Origin: Planctomycetota bacterium
GTDB taxonomy: Bacteria; Planctomycetota; SZUA-567
DNA length: 7,526 bases
Reading direction: 5' to 3'
Assembly (NCBI GenBank): GCA_031278535.1
Contig: JAITKH010000122.1
Coordinates: forward strand, 1-7,526
The notes below the pieces were generated by a model that worked only from the letters and a program-made list of their open reading frames with translations, was not told the origin of the DNA and did not search any database. The translations under genes and the position numbers were made by a program. Of the stretch, positions 1 through 5,873 are shown piece by piece; positions within the stretch are counted from its first letter, which is position 1, and the number at the start of each line of letters is the position of its first letter.

Positions 1-112
1 CGTTTGCCCTGAAATCGACCGCCAATGCCTGAGGGGACTTCACTTCCCCGTTGGCGATTGCCAAATCGGGAGCAATCGAATAGGCGGGTTCCTTGCGCTT
101 CTTGTCTCTCAC
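1..112 (-). CDS. Hypothetical protein, N-terminal fragment (runs off left edge)
   Basis: Reading the minus strand from a GTG at 112-110 gives 37 codons with no stop to the window edge. The peptide begins VRDKKRKEPAYSIAPDLAIA and continues into a mixed hydrophobic/polar stretch ending VDFRAN, which has the composition of a real protein rather than a GC-rich shadow. The frame is open a little further upstream, back to a TAA near 205, but no ATG, GTG or TTG lies in that part, so GTG at 112 is the best start. The weakness is that no clear Shine-Dalgarno sequence precedes it, and a TATATA box at 127-132 lies very close. I do not recognise the family. It would be transcribed divergently from the TPR gene. 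Confidence 0.35.
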   Translation of the reverse strand, partial: MRDKKRKEPAYSIAPDLAIANGEVKSPQALAVDFRAN

Positions 113-478
113 CCCGCCGGAGCCGATATATACTCTGCGCGGTTGGTCAGAACATAGGGCATTGCTCAGATTTTTGCCTTTTTTTGCGGTTATTGCATCT
201 TTTTACGCCTTCCATAGACAATTTGTGGTGCGATTCATCGAATTCCCCACTCTTTGCCGACGACCACGCAACTCTAAAAGGATGCATTTTGGTCAGACGA
301 GCGAGGTGCCCTTCGTCTCCGATCGTAATCCGGAATCGAAATGCCGTTTCTAAAACTTTTCCCCGTCGGAAAGAAATGTCAAGAGGCATCAATTTTTACG
401 GTCGATACTAGATATGGATTGAGGTTCCGGACGCCTTCTCTGGCGTCGAATCCGTGTCTCCGCCAGGAGGAAACGAAT
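113..478. other. Intergenic region upstream of the TPR gene, no convincing gene
   Basis: About 366 bases between the divergent partial gene and the TPR gene. Short open frames exist on both strands, but their translations are rich in R, S, C and F with no recognisable motif. The region is clearly richer in A/T and T-runs (about 168-220) than the flanking coding DNA, which fits a regulatory spacer. A TATATA box at 127-132 could serve the minus-strand gene. I see no good -35/-10 pair for the plus strand; GATACT near 404-409 is a possible -10 but has no well-spaced -35. Confidence 0.5.
465..470 (+). promoter_or_regulatory. Strong Shine-Dalgarno site that fixes the TPR gene start
   Basis: AGGAGG sits 8 bases before the ATG at 479. 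The frame is open further upstream, to an ATG at 341, but that start has no such site and would bury the signal peptide 46 residues inside the protein. Confidence 0.8.
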
Positions 479-2317
479 ATGCGGCGCCTGTTCCTTATCG
501 CCATCCTTATCCCTGGACTGCCGACGATGCGATCCGGCGGTTCCATCGTTGCCGGCGAATCGGGTCTGGAACTCTATACCTCATCCCCGACCTTCGTCGT
601 CTCGGTGGCGCCGGTGGACAAGGCTTCGGAAAACGCGGAAAGCTCCATGCTCTACCAGCAGAATCCCGACGGCGAAACCTGGCGGGCGATTGGCTCCTGC
701 CGCAAGGCGACAGCGCCCGGCGGAACGGTGCGCTTCCTCCGCGAAGTGGCGGTGGAAGGCGATGGCAGATACCGGTTCACCAGTCGCCCGATAGTGGGCG
801 GCCAAGTGATGGACCCTCCCGACGCCTTCTCGCTTCCCCAGGCGACCGTCGTCGTGGATACCCTGGCTCCGGTCGTCCGATTGTCGGCGCCCCCCGAAGG
901 GGAAGCAATAATTCCCGGATCGGACATGCGGATTGCCTGGAAAAGCGGGGACGAGAACCTGCCGCCGCTGCCGGCGGCGTTTTCGTTCAGTACGGACGGC
1001 GGGAAAAGCTGGATTCCGGTCGCCGATTCCCTCCCGGCGGAGGGAGAAATGAATTGGGCGGCTCCCGCCGATCTGACCGGACCGGCGCTACTCCGCCTGG
1101 CAGCCGCCGACAAGGCAGGCAATGTCGGCCGCGATTCCAGCCGTCTCGAATTGGCGCGGGCGGTGGCGCCGGAAGCCGACAAGCCGGAAACACCGGCAGC
1201 GGTGGACAAACCGATCCCGGCCGGATCGGAGGAGCTGGAACCCCGGGCATCCGCCCGGGGGGATCGCGGCCGCTCCTGGCTCTATTACCTGATGGCGCTC
1301 AATCTCATGCGCCAAGACAAGCCGGCAGATGCCTTACAATATTACTGGCTGGCGGTGCGGGAAGATCCCGAATTTATCGACGCTTGGGCAGACATCGGCC
1401 TCGCCTACATCGCAGTGGGTGCCTACAAAACCGCCCGGGAAACGGCGGAGCGCGCCCGGGATCTGGCTCCGGATCGCCCCGATCTCATGCATCTCATGGG
1501 AGAGACCTGCCAAGCCGAAGGCATGGAACTGCTTTCCCGGGCCGATTCGCCGGAAAAGCGGATGGAAGCCAAGGGATTGATCGACCAGGCGGCGGCCTGG
1601 TATGGCCTGGCCCTTGAAAAGGCCGAGGCGGATTGGCGGCTGGCCGAGCAGGCGGCCAGTTTCTTTCGACTGGGAGAAATCTGCTATTTCGTGAACCTTG
1701 ATCGGGACGGGGCCAGGGCCTATTGGGAAAAAATCCTGAAGCTGCATGTTCCCGCTCCCAATCCGGATTTGGCGCTGTGGACGCCGGAGGATCGGCGCGA
1801 CCGGGCGATAACCCGACTCCAACACGACACCGCCCGTCGGGTTTCACTTGATACCTGGCAAAACTGGGCCCGGGGATACCTGAAGCAGCTCGACGCCAGG
1901 GAACGGGTCGGCATGGTCGATTTTCCGTCAGCCGGCGAAGCCGCCGCCGGCAAGCCGCTTTCTCTTCCCTGTGGCCAGAATTTTCTCAATCCCGGTCGCG
2001 CGGACGGCCGTTCGCTCTTCTCCCCGCCGGACTGGTCAGGGAGTCCGCCCCGGATTCCAAGCGCGTCCGGAATCAGCGGGCCGGTTCGCAATCCTCTTGA
2101 AAGATACCGGTTTTATGCCCGGAAGGGCGCCGGCGGCGAAGGGAACCGGAACGGCGCTCCCGTTCGTCCGGGCAGGCGTGGATCGCGTTTCACCGGCGGC
2201 CCGGAGCTTCCGCCGCCGCTGGAACCCGACCCCTACGCCTTTCCGACCCGGGATCGCGGAACGGCCGCTTGGTTTGGAACCGGCCGTTACGGCGATCTTC
2301 CGGGCGAAGACCGGTAA
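479..2317 (+). CDS. Exported TPR protein with N-terminal beta-sandwich-like domains
   Basis: 612 residues from the ATG behind AGGAGG. Residues 1-28 look like a signal peptide (MRR, then hydrophobic LFLIAILIPGLP), so the protein is probably periplasmic or envelope-associated. Residues about 35-128 and 129-225 read as two Ig/FN3-like beta domains; the second begins VDTLAPVVRLSAPPEGEAI and contains STDGGKSW (171-178), which fits the Asp-box pattern S-x-D-x-G-x-x-W. Residues 229-262 are an A/P/E-rich linker. Residues about 266-335 hold two TPR-like helical hairpins (SWLYYLMALNLMRQDKPADA; WADIGLAYIAVGAYKTARE), and further helical repeats run to about 475. The tail from about 480 to 612 is rich in G, P and R and looks disordered. 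TPR domains bind proteins, so a scaffold role is likely; no enzyme motif is visible. The GT9 gene follows after 6 bases, suggesting a joint transcript and a possible link to envelope building. Specific function unknown. Confidence 0.8.
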   Translation: MRRLFLIAILIPGLPTMRSGGSIVAGESGLELYTSSPTFVVSVAPVDKASENAESSMLYQQNPDGETWRAIGSCRKATAPGGTVRFLREVAVEGDGRYRFTSRPIVGGQVMDPPDAFSLPQATVVVDTLAPVVRLSAPPEGEAIIPGSDMRIAWKSGDENLPPLPAAFSFSTDGGKSWIPVADSLPAEGEMNWAAPADLTGPALLRLAAADKAGNVGRDSSRLELARAVAPEADKPETPAAVDKPIPAGSEELEPRASARGDRGRSWLYYLMALNLMRQDKPADALQYYWLAVREDPEFIDAWADIGLAYIAVGAYKTARETAERARDLAPDRPDLMHLMGETCQAEGMELLSRADSPEKRMEAKGLIDQAAAWYGLALEKAEADWRLAEQAASFFRLGEICYFVNLDRDGARAYWEKILKLHVPAPNPDLALWTPEDRRDRAITRLQHDTARRVSLDTWQNWARGYLKQLDARERVGMVDFPSAGEAAAGKPLSLPCGQNFLNPGRADGRSLFSPPDWSGSPPRIPSASGISGPVRNPLERYRFYARKGAGGEGNRNGAPVRPGRRGSRFTGGPELPPPLEPDPYAFPTRDRGTAAWFGTGRYGDLPGEDR

Positions 2318-2323
2318 CCGCGC

Positions 2324-3376
2324 ATGATCGTTCCGCCGCCGCGGCCTTTTCGGGGCAATCTCCGGAAGATCGTCATTCTTCGCCCCGGCGCCCTCGGCGA
2401 TGTCCTGGCCGTCCGGGGCGTTGTCCGTTTTCTCAGGAACGTCTTCCCGCGTCTGGAAATTATTCTCGCCGCTCCTGGGGAAAAAGGCGGATTGTTCCGG
2501 CGTCCTGACTGGGCCGACGCCGTACAGGACTGGAGCCGCGCCGCCTTTTCGTGGCTTTTTTCTTCTGAAGGCGGGAGCCCTCCCCCCGATTTGCGGATCG
2601 CCTTTGCCGACTGCGACTGGATTCTCGCCTACGTCGGCGCTGATCCAGGCGAGGTATTCCGTTCGCGCTTGGCCGAACTCGCTCCTGTCGCCGGCGCCCT
2701 CTTCTCTCCCGCGCATCCCGAACCCGCGCCGGGCGAAGCGGGAGAACCAATCGGCATCTGGTTGCTCCGTCCCGTATTGGCCTGTTGCCGGCAATTTTTC
2801 CCATGTCCGCCGGCCATTTCGCTCGATCCGGCCGTACTGGCGGCGGCACGTTTCCGGATTGCCGCCAGGCCATCCCTTGCTCCGGCCGTTCCCTATGCGG
2901 TGTTCCATCCCGGATCGGGCGGCGCAAAAAAAAACTGGCCTCTTGAAAATTATGCCGCTCTCGGCAAACGCTTGGCCGGGGACGGACCGATCTGCCGCCG
3001 CCTGGTCGTGACTTCAGGCGAGGAAGACGGCGATCTTGGCGAACGGCTGGCCGCTGCCGTACCGGGCGCCGGCCATGTCCATAATCCGACGCTTGAAAAT
3101 CTGGCCGGCCTGCTCGCCCATGCCGGGATTTACATCGGCAACGACAGCGGCGTTTCGCATTTGGCGGCGGCTGTAGAAGATAGAACAGGCAAAACTCCAG
3201 ACACTCTAGTGATTTTTGGGCCGAGCGACGCCAGGATTTGGGCCCCGCCTGGAGCCAAAATCCTCTCGGCGGGACGGGAAATGCGGAATTTGCCCCCGGA
3301 AATTGTCTGGCGGGAAATCCTGTCTTTCGGCGGCCGCGTTCGGGTGGAAGGGGGGAGGTCGCGGCAATCGTCTTGA
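2324..3376 (+). CDS. Glycosyltransferase family 9 (heptosyltransferase-like)
   Basis: 350 residues, a normal length for the ADP-heptose:LPS heptosyltransferase family (GT9), which transfers heptose from ADP-heptose to the growing LPS inner core at the cytoplasmic face of the inner membrane. The N-terminal Rossmann half starts KIVILRPGALGDVLAV (15-30); D26 matches the conserved Asp after the LG of this family. The C-terminal nucleotide-sugar half shows HPGSGGAKKNWPLENY (195-210) and the signature NDSGVSHLAAA (273-283), followed by TLVIFGPSD (294-302). Odd points: the usual Pro-containing helix after the GD motif is replaced by AVRGVVRFL, and a run of nine A codes for part of the AKKN motif. 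The start ATG is only 6 bases after the upstream stop and has a weak ribosome site, so translational coupling is likely. The TGA stop lies within the -35 box of the tRNA promoter. The exact sugar and acceptor cannot be told; waaC/waaF/waaQ-like or another GT9 are all possible. Confidence 0.88.
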   Translation: MIVPPPRPFRGNLRKIVILRPGALGDVLAVRGVVRFLRNVFPRLEIILAAPGEKGGLFRRPDWADAVQDWSRAAFSWLFSSEGGSPPPDLRIAFADCDWILAYVGADPGEVFRSRLAELAPVAGALFSPAHPEPAPGEAGEPIGIWLLRPVLACCRQFFPCPPAISLDPAVLAAARFRIAARPSLAPAVPYAVFHPGSGGAKKNWPLENYAALGKRLAGDGPICRRLVVTSGEEDGDLGERLAAAVPGAGHVHNPTLENLAGLLAHAGIYIGNDSGVSHLAAAVEDRTGKTPDTLVIFGPSDARIWAPPGAKILSAGREMRNLPPEIVWREILSFGGRVRVEGGRSRQSS

Positions 3377-3400
3377 CATGTCGGAAAAACGGGCTATACT
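3373..3400 (+). promoter_or_regulatory. Sigma70 promoter of the tRNA-Leu gene
   Basis: A perfect TTGACA (3373-3378) and TATACT (3395-3400) are separated by 16 bases. Transcription would start near 3407, about 20 bases before the mature tRNA. The -35 box overlaps the last bases and TGA stop of the glycosyltransferase gene. No terminator lies between that gene and the tRNA, so readthrough from the operon may also contribute. Confidence 0.85.
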
Positions 3401-3427
3401 TTTTTGATTGCCAAAAACGTAAAACAG

Positions 3428-3513
3428 GCGGAAGTGGCGGAATGGCAGACGCGCTAGCTTCAGGAGCTAGTGGCCGCAAGGCCATGGAGGTTCAAGTCCT
3501 CTCTTCCGCACCA
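3428..3513 (+). tRNA. tRNA-Leu (anticodon CAG)
   Basis: A complete class II tRNA of 86 bases including an encoded CCA (3511-3513). The acceptor stem GCGGAAG (3428-3434) pairs with CTTCCGC (3503-3509), with A3510 as discriminator, the base expected for leucine tRNAs. The anticodon stem CTAGC/GCTAG encloses the loop TTCAGGA with anticodon CAG at 3461-3463, reading CUG. The long variable arm is GGCC-GCAA-GGCC. The T arm is GGAGG-TTCAAGT-CCTCT with one G-U pair. The gene is intact although an integrase gene lies directly downstream, so the 3' end has either been preserved or restored by the inserted element. Confidence 0.97.
3491..3513. other. Candidate attachment core (attL) in the tRNA-Leu 3' end
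   Basis: Tyrosine recombinases encoded next to a tRNA gene commonly use its T-loop-to-CCA segment as the attB core, leaving the tRNA whole. The integrase gene ends 76 bases beyond the CCA and points at the tRNA, which is the usual arrangement. I looked for a second copy of this segment in the rest of the window and found none, so the core edges are inferred and the matching attR must lie past 7526 if the idea is right. Confidence 0.45.
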
Positions 3514-3526
3514 GATCTTTTTCTAT

Positions 3527-3559
3527 GCAAGCCATTGCCAGGCAATGGCTTGCGTTTTT
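3527..3559 (+). terminator. Intrinsic terminator of tRNA-Leu
   Basis: GCAAGCCATTGCC (3527-3539) and GGCAATGGCTTGC (3541-3553) are a perfect 13-base inverted repeat around one base; allowing a real loop, an 11-bp stem with a 5-base loop forms. It is followed by GTTTTT (3554-3559). On the minus strand the stem is not followed by a T-run, so it works for the tRNA and not for the integrase gene. It lies on the element side of the supposed attachment core. Confidence 0.85.
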
Positions 3560-3589
3560 CGAAACGTCCAGCCCGCCAGACCCTTGTGT

Positions 3590-4849
3590 TCATTTTGTGT
3601 AATCTTCGCGTCCGCCGCCCGCCTCGCCCTGTCCGGAATCGTCCTGCAAAACCACCCTTCCGACCATCTCCACCACCGCCCGGCACCGCTCCTCTTTCGC
3701 CCGGCCGTAAACGTTCAGCGTCATGTCCGCCGTCTCGTGGCGCGCCAGTTCCTGGGCCGTTTTCACGTCGGGCGACACGTCAAGGACAAAATTGATAAAT
3801 GCGGCGCGGAGGGCGTGGAAATCCAACTTGCCTTTCTCTGTCGCGACGGGAATCCCCGCAGACTCCAAATCCCTCTTGAGCATGGTCGCGGAATTGGCCG
3901 GCACATACAGGAGCGGGTTTCCGGGCGGTTTTTTCCCGTTTTCGCGCTCTCCCTGCCGCTGATAGGTTTTGGCATAAATTTCTCTGGCGTCCCCGGCTTT
4001 CACGGATGCCTCAAGACGCACCATGAGCTTCGCGGGGATGTATTGCAACCTGAATTTTCGGCCCTTGTCAATCCTTTTTGGGACGCGTATGGCGCACGCC
4101 TCCCGATCGAGCATCTCCGGCTTCAGCCGCCGCAGTTCCTTTTCCCGCAGGCCGGTACAACACGCCACCTCGTACAACAGCCGTCGGTGCGAAGCGCAAT
4201 GGGTGAGAAGCGCGTGCAATTCATCCTCCGTCATTGCCCGGCGGATGGTTTGCGGAGAAGTGTCAAACTTGCCCAGTTCGGCGAGCGGATTCCCGGTCAG
4301 GTATTTCCGCCTGTTGCACCACCTGATAACTGCGGTCAAATCCAACACCTTATTTGATACGGTCTTGCCGGTTTTGCCGGATTCAAGCATCCGGTGGCAT
4401 TCCGCCTCCACCTTGGGCAAAATCCCGTACAAGTCCCCCAGGGATTCAAGGCCAAGACACGAACTCCAGAAAGCGAGGTTGCGCTCTTTCTTGGCGGCAT
4501 ATTCCTCGTCCCACGGCATATTGCGCTTGCCGCCCCTGGCCCTTCCCCAGATGAAATATTCCCGGCAGACATCGGCGAAGGCTCGGGAAGCGTTCTTGTC
4601 CTCAACCGTTGGCGCCGGGCGAACGCCATTCCGTATTTCGCGCTCCCGCGTCTCCAGCATGTCTGCCTGTTTTTGCGCCAACGGCTTGTTTGTCCCGAAG
4701 GTATAGGTTCTTCTCCGCCCCTTGTGGTCGACGATCACTGTCCGCCAACGGGGGTGAAACAGCGGCCTGCCCCTGTCGTCGACTGCGTTTTCCATCTTTC
4801 CGGTCTTGGGGTTTTTCCGTTGTTTCGGGCTGCGGAATATCGTGGCCAT
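3590..4849 (-). CDS. int: Tyrosine recombinase / integrase
   Basis: 419 residues, a usual size for element integrases. It should catalyse site-specific insertion and excision through a covalent 3'-phosphotyrosine link. The catalytic set is visible: R235 in ACCTGLREKELRRL, a lysine in the beta-hairpin DKGRKFRL (K262 or K265), H345 and R348 in LDFHALRAAF, H371 in LARHETADMT, and the nucleophile Y381 in NVYGR. Residues about 30-75 (PRWRTVIVDHKGRRRTYTFG) look like the small N-terminal arm-binding domain, and about 87-190 like the core-binding helical domain. The start ATG is supported by AAGGGAG (complement of 4857-4863) with a 7-base gap. That ribosome site and the first 82 codons lie inside the frame of the preceding minus-strand gene, so translation may be coupled. 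No T-run terminator follows the stop; transcripts may run antisense into the tRNA. Confidence 0.95.
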   Translation of the reverse strand: MATIFRSPKQRKNPKTGKMENAVDDRGRPLFHPRWRTVIVDHKGRRRTYTFGTNKPLAQKQADMLETREREIRNGVRPAPTVEDKNASRAFADVCREYFIWGRARGGKRNMPWDEEYAAKKERNLAFWSSCLGLESLGDLYGILPKVEAECHRMLESGKTGKTVSNKVLDLTAVIRWCNRRKYLTGNPLAELGKFDTSPQTIRRAMTEDELHALLTHCASHRRLLYEVACCTGLREKELRRLKPEMLDREACAIRVPKRIDKGRKFRLQYIPAKLMVRLEASVKAGDAREIYAKTYQRQGERENGKKPPGNPLLYVPANSATMLKRDLESAGIPVATEKGKLDFHALRAAFINFVLDVSPDVKTAQELARHETADMTLNVYGRAKEERCRAVVEMVGRVVLQDDSGQGEAGGGREDYTK

Positions 4850-5099
4850 GCTTCATCTCCCTTGCCAGCCGCCAGCAATGCCGCAGGAAAGCCGCAAGCC
4901 GCATCCCCGCGCCACGGGCGTCCATTTTGAATGTCCTGTAGTCCGAAGGGGCAAGCCGCATGGTGACGCCGACTGCGCCCTTGGCGTCAGCCGATAGTTT
5001 TGGCCGGCCTGTTCTCCTCTTGTCGGCGGCGATTTCCGCCGCCGTCCGAGGCAAACCCTTTGGGCGGCCCTGCAAGCGTTTTCGTTCCCCCTTGTCCAT
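4602..5099 (-). CDS. Small basic protein, ribbon-helix-helix-like, overlapping the integrase gene
   Basis: 165 residues from ATG at 5099, chosen because GGGGAG (5106-5111) lies 6 bases before it and a good promoter is centred just upstream; a GTG at 5150 would lie before the predicted transcript start. The N-terminus is basic with two GRPK motifs (residues 11-14 and 31-34), reminiscent of AT-hook minor-groove binders. Residues about 43-82 (VGVTMRLAPSDYRTFKMD..., ending WRLAREM) look like a beta-strand followed by two helices, as in Arc/MetJ/MobC-type DNA-binding proteins. The remaining 83 residues are hydrophilic and are read from the same DNA as the integrase N-terminus in another frame, with no earlier stop. 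Either this tail is a real overlap or the true end differs because of a frameshift. It could be a repressor, an accessory protein for recombination, or a mobilisation auxiliary protein; the sequence does not decide. Confidence 0.6.
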   Translation of the reverse strand: MDKGERKRLQGRPKGLPRTAAEIAADKRRTGRPKLSADAKGAVGVTMRLAPSDYRTFKMDARGAGMRLAAFLRHCWRLAREMKHGHDIPQPETTEKPQDRKDGKRSRRQGQAAVSPPLADSDRRPQGAEKNLYLRDKQAVGAKTGRHAGDAGARNTEWRSPGANG

Positions 5100-5127
5100 G
5101 CGAAGCTCCCCGGCCATCCCTGATTTT

Positions 5128-5157
5128 ACTATAATGCATCGGAAATTCACAAGTCAA
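5128..5157 (-). promoter_or_regulatory. Promoter for the ribbon-helix-helix-like gene and integrase
   Basis: On the minus strand TTGACT (5157-5152) and TATAGT (5133-5128) are separated by 18 bases. Transcription would start near 5121, about 22 bases before the ATG at 5099. The -35 box lies in the last codons of the AlpA-like gene. The -10 region shares the motif ACTRTARTGCATYG (plus-strand reading, 5128-5141) with the region before the AlpA-like gene. Confidence 0.6.
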
Positions 5158-5470
5158 AAATCTTGAGCCGTCGCGCTTCCCGCATCGCTTCAGCCTCCCG
5201 CCGCCTGGCGGACTCGGAAATCCAGGCCCTGATGTTGCCGATGATCCAGAACTTGCGGCCGGCCAGGGACATCGGCGGCGGCAATTCAAAGCGTTCGGCC
5301 ATCCGCTGGAGCGTCCGGCCGGAACACCCGAATATCCGGCACAATTCGGGCTTGCCGACCAGATCATCCTCGCCATATTGGCTCAGGCGTATCAAGGCGG
5401 ACGGGATGTTACCGTCGGCCTTCATAATCGCACCATTCCCCGGAATGTCAATGGAATTGATTGTACTCAT
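5147..5470 (-). CDS. AlpA-like winged-helix regulator
   Basis: 107 residues. The ATG at 5470 is preceded by AGGAGGT (5476-5482) with a 5-base gap, an excellent ribosome site. Residues about 37-60 (LVGKPELCRIFGCSGRTLQR) form a helix-turn-helix, and 61-86 (FELPPPMSLAGRKFWIIGNI, then RAWI) match the wing of AlpA/MerR-like proteins, which typically read FP-x-P ... W ... di-x-aWi. AlpA-type proteins activate integrase or excision genes in P4-like satellites and related elements, or act as recombination directionality factors. Its position two genes upstream of int fits this. The N-terminal 35 residues are an extension with no recognised motif and the C-terminus is a charged R/E-rich helix. It could also be a phage terminase small subunit-like or other HTH protein, but the location argues for regulation. 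Confidence 0.7.
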   Translation of the reverse strand: MSTINSIDIPGNGAIMKADGNIPSALIRLSQYGEDDLVGKPELCRIFGCSGRTLQRMAERFELPPPMSLAGRKFWIIGNIRAWISESARRREAEAMREARRLKIFDL

Positions 5471-5494
5471 GAGCTACCTCCTGCAATAAACATG

Positions 5495-5525
5495 ACTGTA
5501 GTGCATTGCCCCGATATCCCGTCAG
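5495..5525 (-). promoter_or_regulatory. Possible promoter of the AlpA-like gene
   Basis: On the minus strand CTGACG (5525-5520) and TACAGT (5500-5495) are 19 bases apart, so both boxes and spacing are less than ideal. What supports it is the match of plus-strand 5495-5508 to 5128-5141, the promoter of the next gene down, with 11 of 14 bases identical and a similar distance to the start codon (24 against 28 bases). Confidence 0.4.
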
Positions 5526-5558
5526 GACAACAAGCCTGGAATGGGGAACCCCAAAAAA

Positions 5559-5789
5559 TTACAAATTGCGAAGGTCTTCTTTTCCCGGACGGGGCAGGAA
5601 ACCGTCGCGGATTGCCCAACGCCGGGCATACCATTCAGCAATGGCGGCATAGTCGGCGTCGCTGAAAACCCGCCGGCCGCCGATACGCGACGTCCTTGGT
5701 TCCGGCGCCCCTTTCCTCAGCGCCGCATGGATTGAATCCCGTGATACATGAAGTTTTTTTGCCACCTCGCCAATCGAAAGCAACGTCAT
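5559..5789 (-). CDS. Small helix-turn-helix protein, excisionase/MerR type
   Basis: 76 residues, the usual size of excisionase-like (HTH_17) proteins. The start is supported by AGGAGGGG (5796-5803) 6 bases before the ATG. Residues 4-25 (LSIGEVAKKLHVSRDSIHAA) are a clear helix-turn-helix, and RIGGRRVFSDADY (35-47) is the wing seen in this family, in which GxRR-x-f contacts DNA. In integrative elements such proteins bend DNA at the attachment site to drive excision, or act as repressors. It is the first of the gene cluster leading to int, with an 88-base gap before the AlpA-like gene. Having two unlike HTH proteins in a row suggests one is the directionality factor and the other the transcription switch; which is which cannot be read from the sequence. 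Confidence 0.75.
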   Translation of the reverse strand: MTLLSIGEVAKKLHVSRDSIHAALRKGAPEPRTSRIGGRRVFSDADYAAIAEWYARRWAIRDGFLPRPGKEDLRNL

Positions 5790-5818
5790 CTTTTTCCCCT
5801 CCTCTAACTAAAAAAATC

Positions 5819-5859
5819 GTTATCATGGTCTACGCTCCATTCGGAACCATTTTTCCGAA
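5819..5859 (-). promoter_or_regulatory. Inverted repeat (possible operator) before the excisionase-like gene
   Basis: TTCGGAA (5840-5846) and TTCCGAA (5853-5859) are a perfect 7-bp inverted repeat with a 6-base centre. On the minus strand it would cover the -35 region of a weak promoter whose -10 is GATAAC (complement of 5819-5824), 17 bases downstream. This is the place expected for a repressor or autoregulator site. A weak RNA hairpin is the alternative. Confidence 0.45.
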
Positions 5860-5873
5860 CGGGCGGGGAAGGA

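Noticed and set aside
25..411. Plus-strand 128-codon frame at the left edge
   Set aside because: Cys/Arg/Ser-rich translation without motifs, no ribosome site, and it overlaps the more plausible minus-strand partial gene.
454..1617. Long plus-strand open frame (387 codons) inside the TPR gene
   Set aside because: It is an alternative frame of a GC-rich gene; its translation is dominated by G, R and P without motifs, whereas the chosen frame has a signal peptide, a ribosome site and TPR helices.
2036..3485. Long minus-strand open frames (290 and 341 codons) opposite the glycosyltransferase gene
   Set aside because: The plus strand encodes clear GT9 motifs; the antisense translations are R/P/G-rich, lack ribosome sites, and one runs across the tRNA.
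3470..4706. Plus-strand open frames (295 and 227 codons) opposite the integrase
   Set aside because: The integrase frame has all catalytic residues and a ribosome site; one antisense frame starts inside the tRNA and neither shows a domain.
5535..5565. GGGGAACCCC palindrome next to an A-run, considered as a terminator after the excisionase-like gene
   Set aside because: The stem is only 5 bp with no loop, and on the transcribed minus strand the T-run comes before the stem, not after it.
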